From positions 124,001 to 188,000 of the forward strand of contig JAVTVJ010000665.1 in assembly GCA_034509425.1 (NCBI GenBank): a DNA stretch of 64,000 bases. The letters are read 5' to 3'. Positions within the stretch are counted from its first letter, which is position 1. Every line of letters begins with the position of its first letter. Below, piece by piece: positions 23,101 to 46,917 of this stretch. This stretch comes from Eopsaltria australis. Taxonomy: Eukaryota; Chordata; Aves; Passeriformes; Petroicidae. The position numbers were made by a program, and so were the translations under genes. Under the pieces are notes generated by a model. That model saw only the letters and a program-made list of their open reading frames with translations. It was not told where the DNA came from and searched no databases.

Positions 23101-26100
23101 AGACCCCCCCTCCCAAATCCGTGGGGTGCTCACCTGGGGGGGTGCAGGCAGGGGGGCAGCCTGGCTTGGCAGGGAGGGGTGTTGGGGGGCTGCAGCAGTG
23201 AGGGGGTGTCCTGCAGGGCAGGGTGCAGCGGCTCCTTCTCAGGGGGGCTCCTGTCTTTTGGGGGGTCCCCTCGGCGAGTGCTGGCCTTGAGCTCAGCCAC
23301 CAGCACATCGAAGTCCTTGGCCCGACCCTGCACCTCCCGGCGCTGGTGAACCGAGTGGATCTGGGTGACAGCAGGGAGGGGCTCAGGACCCCCCCCCCAG
23401 AACACCCAGGGTGGGATATTGGGGCGTCCCCCTCCCCGTTTTCCCACTACCTTGCAGGTCAGCAGGCGGGTGCAGAGCTTGTTGGTGTCGGGGTTCCGCA
23501 CCCCACACTGCCGGTTCAGGTCACACTCCTTACCTGGGGGGGACACGGAGGCAGCAGGTGCTGGGGAGTGCTGGGGGGGCACCCCAAAACCCCCCACCAG
23601 CGCTGGGCACGGAGCACCCACTCCTCGGAGCAGCTCTGAGAGGGGGGACACAGCCCTGACCAGCTTTGAGGGGGTCACCATACGCTGCTCTGCCCCTCTG
23701 CAGGGTGAGCCCCCCCTTTCTTGCCCTTTCCCTGGGGTGACCCCCCCTCAATTTTCACCTGAGTCCTGCTGATGGCATTGCTCTCACCTGGGAGTGTCTG
23801 TGGGCACAGCAGTGTTTGGCTTCTGTACTTTGGGGGCAGATGATTGACTCCCATATTTTGGGGAATATGTGTCCAACACCCATCTTTTGGGCTGACATTT
23901 GTCCAAACCCCATATTTTGGGGTGGCACACACATTTGACACACATATTTTGGGATTCTACACTCAAATCCCATATTTTATGGTCACACACGCTTAACCCC
24001 CATATTTTGGGAGGGTCCACACATTTGGTCCCCATATTTAGGGGGAAATGCATCTAGCCTCCGTATTTTGGGGTGACACATGTCCAATCCCCGTATTTTT
24101 GGGGGGGATACGTGTTCAACCCCCACATTTCCAGAGGATACACATTTGACCCCCATATTTTGGGGGGACACACATTTCACCCTCGTATTTTGGGGGGACA
24201 TGTGTTCCACCCCCATATCTTGGGGGGCCACGCATTCAACACCCATATTTTGGGGTGACATGTTTGACCCCCATATTTTGGAGGGATACACATTTAAACC
24301 CCATATTTTTTGGGAGGACATACACTCCACCCCTCTATTTTGGGGGACACATATTCCACCCCTATATTTTGGGGGGAACGCATTATTTGACCCCCATATT
24401 TTTAGGGGAGTATCACATATCCAATTCCCATATTTTTGTGGGGGACACAAGTTAAACCCCTATATTGTAGGGGGACACATGTTCTACCTCCAACTTTTTA
24501 TAGGGGACACATGTTTGACCCCCATATTTGAAGGAACACACATGAATTCGGGGCCGTTCCTCGGGATCCCAATCCTGCAGGATGACCGGACCTGGGGGGA
24601 GGGCAGGGACCCCCCCAAACCCGCCAGAGGAGAGGGGGGAGCCACTCCCCTGGTACCTACCCCACTACCAGACCTGGCCACCGGAATTCCGGCCCCAGGA
24701 TGTCCCGCTGGGATCATCCGCCCCCCTCCCATGGGGGCAAGGAAAGGGGGGGACTCACGCGCCAGCTTCCTGTGGGACCTGGGGGGCGCTTTGGGGGCCC
24801 CCACATCCTTGTCCCCCGGAGTGGGGATGCTCTCCGGCATGGCCGAATCCCCCCCGACCCCGGCCGGCACCGGGGGCTCTTTGGGCACCGCGGCAGCCAC
24901 GGGTTTCCCCAGGGATTCCTTGGAGTTGGTGGGGACGGCTTTGGGGGGCACCTTGATCCCGTGCCCGTCCGGTTTGGGAATGCTGGGGATCTTCTCCAGG
25001 TTCACCACGGGCACGAACAAGCTGCGGAGGGAATTTGGGGGCAAGGAGGGGTGGCATCGAAGCGACCCCCACGGCAGCATCAGCGCCATCCATCCCATCC
25101 CGGAGCTCACCAGAGGTTGTTGTCCTTGTCCGTGTGCTCAGGGAGGGGCTGGGCTCTCCCTCGGCCGCCGGGGTGCTTCTCCTGCAGGGCTTTGGCAGCT
25201 CCGGGGGTCCCTCCGGGCACCGGCTGCCCGTTCACGGTGACGTGGCACGCGGTGGCACGGGCGTAGAGCTTGCTGAGCGGGCCGTGCCGCCGTTCTGCCA
25301 GCGGGGATGGGATGGGGTGGGGTGGGATGGGATGGGATGGGGTGGGATGGGATAATCCCACTGTTACCCCACCACCGTGAGCCCCCCACACCCCACAGGC
25401 TGTACCCCCACAGGCAGCCCCCGGCGGCATTCCCGGTGCTGCTCCCAGCCACTCCCGGAATTCCCTGGCTCACCACAGTGCTTCTGGAAGGCCTGGGGCT
25501 TCACCACCTGGCTGCAGTGGTTGCACACCACCAGGTAGAACTCATCGTGCGCAGGGCAGTGCCCGAAGATGCCCATGTCTGTGGGGAGAGCTCAGTGAGG
25601 CGGCACAGAGCCGGGGCTGCTGGAATCTCTGCAGATCCCAGCTGGACGGCTCTCACAGCCCCAAAACGCTGGGTTTCACCCCAGGGAGGAGCTCACCTTC
25701 CTTAATCAGGGTCATGGTGTCCAGTTTCTTGCTGCCGCTCTTCCCATTCTCCTCCAGCTCTGACCCTGATCCTGCCAGAGACAAAATCCTGTCAGTGGCT
25801 GGCACAGGGATGGTCCCGACATTCCTGCTCCTGGAACAACTTAACCACACCAAATCAGACCAGAGACTGAGCCATCCTGTGAGTGGGGTCACACTCTGAA
25901 CTGCTGCCCAGCTCCTGGTTCCCAGTCTGGCTGCCTGGTGCCCAGTTCCCAGTGCAAGCACAGGGTGCCCAGTTCCAGGTGCCCAGTTTCCACTGCAGGA
26001 TTCCTGGTGTTTGGTTCCCGGTATTGGGTAACTTTTGTAGGATGCCCCATTCCCACTTCCCAGTGCCAGGTGTCCAGTATGGGATGCCCTGCTCCCAGAG

Positions 26101-27456
26101 CCAAATGCCCAGTGCTGAGTGCCCAGTTCCTGGTACTGGGTACCAGGTCTGGCTGCCCAGTGCCAGGTTCCCAGTCCCGATTGCCCAGTGCTGGATGCCG
26201 CATTCCCAGTGCAGGAAGTGCCCATTCCCAGTTCCCAGTTCCCAGTACTGGGTGCCAGGTCTGGACGCCCAGTGTAACATTCCCAGTGCCCAGTTCCTGG
26301 TGCCAGGTACCCATTGCAGGATGTCCTATTCCCATTGTCCAGTGCCCAGTGCTGGGCACCCCATTCCTGTTTCCGGGTGTTCTGGTGCAGGATGCCACAT
26401 TCCCAGTGCTGGGTGCCAGGTCTGGACACCCAGTGCCAGATTCCAGGTGCTCAGTGCAGGATTCCTCATTCCCAGTACCAGGATCCCAGTGCAGGATTCC
26501 CCATTCCCAGGACCAGGATCCCAGTGCAGGATTCCCCATTCCCAGGACCAGGATCCCAGTGCAGGATTCCCCATTCCCAGTACCAGGATCCCAGTGCAGG
26601 ATTCCCCATTCCCAGGACCAGGATCCCAGTGCAGGATTCCCCATTCCCAGTACCAGGATCCCAGTGCAGGATTCCCCATTCCCAGTACCAGGATCCCAGT
26701 GCAGGATTCCCCATTCCCAGTACCAGGATCCCAGTGCAGGATTCCCTATTCCCAGTACCAGGATCCCAGTGCAGGGTGCCAGGTCAGGCTGCCCTGTTCC
26801 CAGTGCCAGTGCTAGTACAGGAAGCTTCATTCCAGGTGTCCAGTTCCCAGTGCCAGGGAACATCCTCGGACACGCCAGGACATCCTGCTCCGGGCACCGG
26901 ACACCGGGCACCGGGAACCCTGTCCCGGGCATGCAGACCCGGCACCCGCTGCTGTGTGCCCAGCTCCCGGTACCGGATGCCAGGTCCCCATACCCATCAC
27001 AGGGCTCCCAGTGCCCCGTTTCCCACCGCCCAGCGCAGGATGCTCCGTTCCCGTCGCTTCCCAGGGCAGAACGAGCCGTTCCCGCTGCCCGGTGCAGAAC
27101 CCGCTCCCGGTTCCCAGTGCCCGCTGGAGGATGCCCAGTTCCCGGTCCGCAGCGGCCGCTGCAGGATGCTCCGTTCCCTCTTCCCAGCGCAGGATGCCCC
27201 ATTCCCAGCGCCCGGCGCAGGATGCCCCGCTCCCGGTTCCCGGTGCCGGACTCCCTTCTCCCGGTGCCGCTGCCCGCCCGCCGCGCGGCGGCGCTCGGAC
27301 CGGGGGTCGGCGGGCGCGGCCCCGGTCGCCAAGCCCCCCCCCGCCGCCTCCGCCCTCACCGGTGTCGGCGGGCGGCCCGGCCCGCTCCAGCCAGGCGCTC
27401 CAGCTCTGCCCCGCGAACTCGTCGAGGCCGGGCACCGGGCGCCGCTCCGCCGCCAT
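20187..27456 (-). CDS. ATXN7L2: ATXN7L2: ataxin-7-like protein 2
   Basis: Paralogue of ataxin-7, the family that tethers the deubiquitinase module to the SAGA histone-acetylase complex in the nucleus. Eleven coding exons (minus): 27456-27360, 25771-25697, 25578-25474, 25294-25111, 25021-24759, 23533-23451, 23360-23134, 22636-22456, 22306-22185, 21427-20644, 20201-20187. All use GT-AG, and phases join to 711 codons plus stop (human about 722). Exon 1 encodes [16 protein letters not shown]. Exon 3 holds the zinc finger (Cys76, Cys79, His91; [20 protein letters not shown]). Exons 6-7 encode the SCA7 domain ([10 protein letters not shown] to [10 protein letters not shown], about 244-310). Exon 9 has the conserved FCTFGSRL...CYVF...RLDRFC block. 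Exon 10 ends in a basic tail. Exon 11 is a five-codon microexon, SKAH-stop. SYPL2 lies upstream in tandem, as in human. Confidence 0.93.
21430..22130. repeat. Minisatellite in ATXN7L2 intron 9
   Basis: Units of about 70-85 bp with 'ccccagttcaggtgtggaaa', 'ggtgagatggga' and 'cccactcccatcc'. It belongs to the same family as the array in intron 7. Confidence 0.85.
22680..23100. repeat. Minisatellite in ATXN7L2 intron 7
   Basis: Five or six units of about 65-75 bp with 'cccccaattcaggtggggaa', 'aggtgagatgggaccccccc' and 'aaatccctgctcccatccac'. Starts just after a run of 13 G. Same family as the intron 9 array. Confidence 0.88.
23815..24545. repeat. About 30-bp 'CCCCATATTTTGGGG' array in ATXN7L2 intron 5
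   Basis: More than twenty units of the form 'cacatttgacccccatattt' followed by 'tggggggaca'. Each holds an inverted repeat CCCC(A)TATTTTGGGG able to form a short hairpin. Units vary from 26 to 34 bp and differ by point changes. Confidence 0.92.
25920..26790. repeat. 35-bp minisatellite with degenerate flanks in ATXN7L2 intron 1
   Basis: From about 26,460 to 26,780 there are nine near-identical 35-bp units ('ccccattcccaggaccagga' plus 'tcccagtgcaggatt'), differing mainly by GGACCAGG versus GTACCAGG. On both sides, out to about 25,920 and 27,240, diverged relatives ('cccagtgctgggtgcc') spread. The unit has no stop codon in several frames, producing long spurious open frames. Confidence 0.92.
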
Positions 27457-27620
27457 CGCCGCCGCCGCCGCCGCGGCACCGCCGCCCCCCCCGCACCGCC
27501 CCCGCCCCGCGCATGCGCCGCGCGCCCCGCCCGCCCCGCGGCACCACGGGCTCGGTAGTCCCGGAGCGACCCCCGCCCGGCCCGACCCCGCAGCCCGCGG
27601 CTGCGCTGGGCACTGCCGGG
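27457..27620 (-). promoter_or_regulatory. ATXN7L2 promoter with NRF1 palindrome
   Basis: CpG-dense DNA directly upstream of the ATXN7L2 ATG. It contains GCGCATGCGC, the perfect NRF1 palindrome, at 27,509-27,518, about 55 bp before the start codon, and a (CCG)n run adjoining the ATG. No TATA box. Promoter role inferred. Confidence 0.65.
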
Positions 27621-27659
27621 AGCTGGGGTCCCGAGTGATGCCTGGGCCAGGCTGGGCTC

Positions 27660-28330
27660 TCCCGGTATCGCTGTAGCGGGATCGGGGTATTCGGTATCCC
27701 TATAACGGGTATGGGATACTCGGTATCCCTGTAATCGGTTGGGGTTCCCTGTTATCCCTATAACGGCATGGGGGTATTCGGTATCCCTATAACAGCTATG
27801 GGGCTCTCGGTATTCGTATACTCGGTTGGGATTCCCTGTTATCCCTATAACAGGTATGGGGCTCTCGGTATCCCTATACTCGGTTAGGGTTCCTTGTTAT
27901 CCCTATAACGGGATGGCGGTATCCAGTATCCCTGTAAAAGGTATGGGGTTCTCGGTATCCGTGTACTCGATTGGAGTTCCTGTTACCCCTATATCGGGAT
28001 GGGAGTACCCTGTATCCCTACAACAGGTATGGGGCACTCGGTATCCCTATACTCGATTGGGATTCCCTGTTATCCCTATACCGGATCCGGAGTCCCAGTT
28101 ATCCTATAGCAGGCTGTGATCCCAGGGTGTTGCCATACAAGGCTGAGCTTCCAGGTTATTCCTGTACGGGGCTGGGCACTCCCGTTATGCCTCTACCAGT
28201 CTAGGGTTCCCTATTATCCTTGCTGCTCTGGGGTTCCCTATTATCCCTATACGGAGCTGGGACTCCCTGCCATTATTCCCATACCAGGCTGGGCTCCCCG
28301 GCCATCCCTGTGCTGGAGTGGTGCCCCCTG
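27660..28330. repeat. 'GGTATCCCTATAAC' tandem repeat
   Basis: Diverged units of about 55-65 bp with 'ggtatggggctctcggtatc', 'cctatactcggttgg' and 'gttccctgttatccctataac'. At least eight copies between the ATXN7L2 5' end and the SYPL2 3' end, decaying toward 28,330. Unlike the GC-rich neighbouring arrays, it contains many TATAAC/TATA steps. Confidence 0.88.
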
Positions 28331-28504
28331 CTACCCCAATACCCAACTGGGGTTCCTGGTTTTCCTTTTCCTGCTCTGTGGTCCCTGTTACCTGTCTGGG
28401 ATCCTCCATTAGCACAAGACCGATCTGAGCTCCGCAGTTATCCCTGTGCCAGGGATGGGGACTGGTTCATCCCAAAAGGACCAGGACACCCAGGAGCGTG
28501 GGTA
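28331..28504. other. Short spacer between two arrays
   Basis: Single-copy DNA with no gene visible between the TATAAC repeat and the 21-bp array. Confidence 0.4.
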
Positions 28505-28925
28505 CCCCACTCAGGGGTGTGTGTACCCCACCCAGGGGTGTGTGTACCCCACCCAGAGGTGTGTGTACCCCACTCAGGGGTGTTACCCCACTCAGGGGTG
28601 TGTGTACCCCACCCAGGGGTGTGTGTACCCCACCCAGAGGTGTGTGTACCCCACTCAGGGGTGTTACCCCACTCAGGGGTGTGTGTACCCCACCCAGAGG
28701 TGTGTGCACCCCACTCAGGGGTGTTACCCCACTCAGGGGTGTGTGTACCCCACCCAGAGGTGTGTGTACCCCACTCAGGGGTGTTACCCCACTCAGGGGT
28801 GTGTGTACCCCACTCAGGGGTGTGTGTACCCCACCCAGGGGTGTGCGTACCCCACTGAGGTGTGCGTACCCCACTCAGGGGTGTGTGTACCCCACCCAGG
28901 GCAGTGTGTACCCCACTCAGGGGTG
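28505..28925. repeat. 21-bp minisatellite downstream of SYPL2
   Basis: About 20 units of 'aggggtgtgtgtaccccacc' plus one base, interspersed with shortened 15-bp units 'aggggtgttaccccactc'. The length is 7 codons, so every frame reads a perfect heptapeptide (for example GVCVPHP plus, HTPLSGV minus). It lies within 300 bp of the SYPL2 stop, probably in its 3'UTR or flank. Confidence 0.93.
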
Positions 28926-29197
28926 CGCGCACCCCCACGCCGAGGCAGACACCGGGAGCCCCAATCCAGAGCTGGTACCCAGGACTTTATGCGCCCCCAC
29001 ACAGACAATGGACCCCCGGGGTGACACACAGAGCCCCCGACAACGAGCGGGACCCCCGGGGTTCCGTGTCCCCCTTCAGCATCCCGACCCCCGCCGGCTC
29101 CAACCCCGGGCACAGCGACACCCGGTCCCCGGGCCGGCGGCCGGCGCGAGGTCCCGGGGGCCGGGCGGGATCCCCGGGCTGGGTGGGTGCCCGGGGG

Positions 29198-33635
<4,438 letters not shown>

Positions 33636-34129
33636 GGCCGGGCCGGGGGCGGTCGGTGCTGCCTCCGCCGCCCGCTGGGACGGCTCCGCTGGCGGAGCCG
33701 CCACCAGGCACCCCACGGCCCCCGGGGCGGGCAGCACCGCCCCGCCCCCGGCAGCGCCCCTGGGCCGGCCCCGGGCCCCCCGGGACAGCCCCCCGGGCCG
33801 GTCCGCCCCCAGCCCCTCCGGCCAGCGCGGGATGCGCAGCGCCCCCCGGGGGGGAGCCGTCCGTCCGCTCCCCCGTTAGTCGGGAGCGCTGGGACGCGGC
33901 GGGAACCCGCCCGGGGCCGTTAACGGGGCCGCCAAGGAGGCTGACGGCGCCGTGCCTGGAACGGGCGTTGCGGTGCCGGTATGGCCCCGGGGGCGTACAC
34001 CCCCTCCCGGTATCTCCTCCCGCTATTCCCTTTCCTGCACCCCGTCCCGCAGCCCCGTCCCCGACACCGCTTCTTCCCGGTGCCCCTTCACGGTACCGTC
34101 CCCGGTGCCTCCTCCCCGATATCCACCTT

Positions 34130-34315
34130 CCCTGTCCCCCTTCCCGATCCCCATTCGCGATCCCATTCCCGATCCCCCTTCCATCCTGATCCCATTCGCG
34201 ATCCCATTCCCGATCCCCCTTCCATCCCGATCCCATTCCCGATCCCCATTCCCGATCCCCATTCCCGATCCCCATTCCCGATCCCCATTCCCGATCCCAT
34301 TCCCGGTCCCGCGCC
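34130..34315. repeat. 12-bp 'ATTCCCGATCCC' repeat between SYPL2 and PSMA5
   Basis: About a dozen copies of (ATTCCCGATCCC) with two larger duplicated blocks containing 'cttccatcc'. It sits in the shared 5' spacer of two divergent genes. Confidence 0.9.
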
Positions 34316-34319
34316 GTGC

Positions 34320-34710
34320 CCGCTCGCAGGCCCCGCCCCCTGCTGCTCTGGCCCCGCCCCCTCGCTCAGACCACGCCCCTCCGCCCCACCCCGCGTTCTG
34401 ACCACGCCCCCGCGCTCCGGCCACGCCCCTCACTGGAGGCCCCGCCCCGCTTTAGGCCCCGCCCACCACCCTCTCCCTCTCTCCCCGCCCCCTGCTCTGC
34501 GGTGATCCCGCCCTCCCCGCTCTCCCATTGGCGGAGCCGCGGGGCCGCTGCCCAATGCGCGGGCGGCGCGGGCGGAAGCGCCGCGCGGGGCCGGAAGCGG
34601 CCTTGCAGCCCCCGGTGAGGCCGCGGCGCTGCCGGAGCCCCCGAAGCCCCGAGCGCCCCCGGCCCCTGCGGAGCCCGCGGGACCCGCGCAGCCCCGGCCC
34701 CGCCGCCGTC
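34320..34710 (+). promoter_or_regulatory. PSMA5 promoter region
   Basis: CpG-rich DNA ending at the PSMA5 ATG. Inverted CCAAT (ATTGG) at 34,527-34,531 faces CCAAT at 34,552-34,556, and two GGAAG ETS cores lie in 'gggcggaagcg' (near 34,573) and 'gccggaagcgg' (near 34,592). The 1.1-kb SYPL2/PSMA5 gap could serve both genes. Upstream (34,330-34,470) lies a run of 'ccccgcccctc'-type GC boxes. Confidence 0.65.
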
Positions 34711-43423
<8,713 letters not shown>

Positions 43424-43627
43424 AAAAAAAAAAAAAAAGAGGGAGAGACCCCCAAAAGCTCAAACCCCTGCCCTGACCAAAGGAACTGGTCCAGTTCACC
43501 CAGCTCCTGGGAATTCCCTCCCCACAGCACCTGAATCTGCTGCTCCTGCCAACTCCACAGGGTTTTGTTTTTTTTTTTTTACGGGGTCTGGACAGAACTG
43601 AGCTTTGCTTGAGGAGGGAATGAATGA

Positions 43628-43633
43628 AATAAA
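43628..43633 (+). terminator. PSMA5 polyadenylation signal
   Basis: AATAAA 205 bp after the PSMA5 stop, followed by T-rich 'tcattttgttactctctctg'. Short A and T runs (43,424-43,438 and 43,564-43,580) lie in the 3'UTR. Confidence 0.8.
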
Positions 43634-45110
43634 TCATTTTGTTACTCTCTCTGGGCTCCTGGCAGGGGGGGAAAGGTGGGAAGGCGGGGATTTGGAGCTG
43701 AAGCAGGGGGTGGAGCAGGACAGCAGCTCCAAGGGCACTGCCAGCTCTGCTGCAGCAGAGTCTCCCTCTCGTGGTGCTGTCCGTGTGGAAATCCATTCCA
43801 CACTTCTTCTTTTTGAAAAATGAGAGTTCTTAATCCTTCAGTGCATTCCTCCCTCTGTCTCCAGTGTTTTTTTTTATCTGTGAAAGAGTCCCTGGAGCTC
43901 CATCTCCCTCCCTACAGAGAGAGCTACAATCAGCTTTGGGGTTTGTGTGTCCTGGTAGGGCTTGAAAAGAATCCATAAAGACTGACAGAAGCAGGGATAA
44001 CGGGCTGGGACAGCCCCTCACCTCCAAAATCCTGCAGGTACCACTGAGTTTTGACAGTTAAACCCTGTTTTTTCACCAGAAAATTCCTCCTTATCCCACT
44101 TAGTTTTTTGTTCTCCAGCAAAAATCTCACTCCCTGTCCTCAAAACAGTGTCTGGGAATCAAAGATAAGGGAATAAATTAAGATGAAAAGAGTATTTTCC
44201 TACAAAATCATGGTTGTGGGGAAAGCCAGCTCTGCCTCAATCCTGGCCTGGAAATCAAATTCCAAGATAAATTACAATTCTACAATTCAAAATTACAATT
44301 TCAGGATAAATTATGGCTTCACCCTGGGCCAAGCAGCATTGGCTGGTGTGGAAGAGGTGGATGTAACTGGGATAGGGGTGGTTTTCCTGGGAAATGAGGA
44401 CATTTTCCCCAACATAACCCTGGAAATGAGGGATTTTCCTTGTGTTCCATCAGTTGGCAAAGCCAAATCTCCCCACGCCTCCATCCTCTGCCTTTTCCAG
44501 ACGGAAAAATGCCAATCCCCTTCATTCCCCCTCTCTTGCCGTTGCCAGATGGATCCAGGGAGGGAACAAGGGCTGGAAAATCAGTCCTTGGATAACCTCG
44601 GGTTCAGCATAGCCCAGTGCCCTCCTGGAATTCCTGTGAGCTCTCCCAGAGCCCTTTCAAGGGAACAAATCGGATCCTCAGGAGCTGCATCCAACACCTG
44701 TCCCTGCAGGTAGAGTCACATTGGTGCTTGATGGGCTTTTCTCCTGTGGGAAGGCATTCCATGGAGTCTGAGTGTGGGGGATCAGCGTGGCTCCGGCTCA
44801 GTTTTGGGGTGCTGTGCCACTCCTCATCCCACAGCCGCTTTGGGGTGGCTCTGGAAGGGGACCTGGCCCATCCCGAGTGGCCAGGACACGGCTTGGAGCT
44901 CCCACCGCCCCCGTTTATCCCAGTTCCTCATCCCACAGCTCCTTCCCCCGGCGGTGCCTCCGGGCTGGCACGCTCCGCGTGGCTTTGGTGGTGGTGTCGC
45001 AGGGTCACAAACCCCGCTGTTCCCACGGTGGCACTTGCGGAGGAACGGCCCCTTGTGCCCTGTCCTGGCACGGGGCACTCCCGGGAGGACACGCGGGGGA
45101 CACACGGGGG
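43634..45110. other. Intergenic DNA after PSMA5, no gene recognised
   Basis: Single-copy sequence without a conserved frame or obvious repeat. In human SORT1 begins just after PSMA5 in the same direction; I looked for its signal-peptide exon here and did not see it. Confidence 0.5.
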
Positions 45111-45119
45111 GACACCGCT

Positions 45120-45255
45120 GTCCCCTCCCCGGCCAGCCGGACCCTGAGCCCCTCCGACCCCGGACCCTGAGCCCACCGGGACCCCCGGCCAGCCGGACCC
45201 TGAGCCACTCCGGTCCCCGGACCCTGAGCCCCCCGGTGCCCCCCGTCCCGGGACC
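45120..45255. repeat. Short GC-rich repeat 'CCGGACCCTGAGCC'
   Basis: Four to five copies of 'ccagccggaccctgagccc' and 'ccccggaccctgagcccac' at about 25-bp spacing on the edge of a CpG island. Confidence 0.8.
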
Positions 45256-45289
45256 CCCGGCTCCGCCCGCACTTTGTGAATGGATCGGC

Positions 45290-45560
45290 CGCGCCTCCGG
45301 ATCCCTGTCGCCTCGACCAATCAAAAAATCGCTCCGCCGCTCCCCGCCAATCAGAGGCTGTCGCTGGGTAGATTAGAGGCCGGTGGTGCGAGGGGGCGGG
45401 CTCGAGCTCGTCGTGCAAGAGGCGCCGGCCAGTCACGGGAGGAGATGGGCGGTGATTGACAGAGGAGAGAACCAATCGGAGCTGGAAAAGCTGCGCCTGC
45501 GGCCGCATGCTGAGTGACAGCTCCTCCAGCCAATCGTCATCGGCCCGGCTGGGACAGGGA
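45290..45560 (+). promoter_or_regulatory. Orphan CpG island with four CCAAT boxes
   Basis: CCAAT pentamers on the plus strand at 45,317, 45,347, 45,472 and 45,530, three of them as CCAATC(A/G), in CpG-rich DNA with GC boxes (gggggcgggc near 45,393). Multiple CCAAT boxes are typical of NF-Y-driven TATA-less promoters. No coding exon was recognised within several kb on either side. Confidence 0.5.
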
Positions 45561-45564
45561 CGCG

Positions 45565-46075
45565 TCCCCCGACAGGGATGGACAGACAGACGGACGGACA
45601 GAAAGTGCGATGGACAGAGCGACAGATAGCTCCCCGCCCCCTGCCCTCCCAGCGCCCGGCGCCGGCAGCTGGAGAAGAACGGACGGACAGACAGACAGAC
45701 ATCCCTCTGCATCCCCTGGACGGACAGACAGACAGACATCCCTTGGGATGGACACACAGACAGACAGACATCCCCTGGGATGGATGGACAGATAGACATC
45801 CTCTCTGCATCCCCTGGGATGGACAGACAGACAGACATCCCCTGGGATGCACAGACAGACAGACATCCCCTGGGATGGATGGACAGATAGACATCCTCTC
45901 TGCATCCCCTGGGATGGACAGACAGACAGACATCCCCTGGGATGCACAGACAGACAGACATCCCCTGGGATGGATGGACAGATAGACATCCTCTCTGCAT
46001 CCCCTGGGATGGACAGACAGACAGACATCCCCTGGGATGCACAGACAGACAGACAGACAGACATCCCTGTCTCTC
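45565..46075. repeat. GACAGACAGACATCCC(C/T)TGGGATG array with 95-bp higher-order unit
   Basis: Subunits of about 24-30 bp ('ggacagacagacagacatcc' plus 'cctgggat') are organised into a 95-bp higher-order unit that also carries 'ggatggatggacagatagac' and 'atcctctctgcat'. Higher-order copies start near 45,777, 45,872 and 45,967. (GACA)n runs are embedded. Confidence 0.92.
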
Positions 46076-46917
46076 CAGAACACCGCTGTTGTGTTTTTAT
46101 TCCAGCTGTGGGTTCCCCGTTCGCTTTGCAGCTCCCCCCGCAAACCGGAGCCTTCCTCTCGAGTTGAACGCCCAGCCGCATTCCCTCACTCCGGCACAGC
46201 CCAGCGGCAGAACGCGCCACGCCCAGCGACTCCCATTCCAAAAATCCCAGAAAATAAAATCAAATATTTGCATTCCCTTTCCCCCTGCATCCTCCGAACT
46301 GTGGCACACCCAGCTCTGTGCACTCAGCTCTGAATTCCAGTCTCTCAGAAGTTAAAACTTCTCCAGTCACAAAGCCGAGCTCATCCAGCAGCCTGGTCCC
46401 ACAGGAAAGGCTCTAGGAGAAAGAGGCCACGCTGAACTCGCTTTTCTTTAAGCTCTAAAGCGCACAGCCACCAATAAATCACCTCCCTCCCCACCTGCAA
46501 GCACCATCACGTCCTCTCGGTGTCCAGCATCCACAGCGGAGCTTTTCCCTGCCCTGCTCACGGATGGGCCCGGGTCAGGAAATCGCTTTGGATTTTTCCT
46601 GGCACGGTCAGCGCTCACCAGAGCAGCCGCACGATGGCTCCGTGCGTTCGCGAAAGGAGGAGACGCTCCCAGCCCAGCCCAGCCCAGCCCAGCCCAGCCC
46701 AGCCCAGCCCAGCCCAGCCCGAGAGCATCCCGAGGGCAGAGCCGGGCTGGGATGGGGATGCTCCCGGAACGTGCCCTCTCTCAAATCAAAAATGGTTTAA
46801 TTTCGCTGATCTTCCCCTTCCAAGTGCAAACTCTCATTCGCATCACGCTCAAGGCTGGCTCGGAGCAGCCTGGGACTGCAACCACAGCCTGGGCTCCAGA
46901 TCTGAGTGCTCAGTTTA
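46076..46917. other. Intergenic DNA with a (CCAGC)n microsatellite
   Basis: No gene seen. A pentanucleotide (CCCAG)n run of about ten copies occupies roughly 46,669-46,720. Confidence 0.6.

Noticed and set aside
23815..24545. Regular array resembling a CRISPR locus
   Set aside because: Eukaryotic intron; no constant repeat with unique spacers, and unit length and sequence drift continuously as in a minisatellite.
23815..24545. CArG boxes (CC(A/T)6GG) in the intron 5 array
   Set aside because: The AT stretch is usually seven or eight bases long, so most units do not fit the SRF consensus.
25889..27638. 400-560 codon frames over ATXN7L2 intron 1
   Set aside because: Created by the stop-free 35-bp minisatellite; they also overlap the true exon 1 on the other strand.
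45565..46075. Coding potential in the GACAGACA array
   Set aside because: Frames are pure Asp-Arg-Gln-Thr or Cys-Leu-Ser-Val repeats created by the array.
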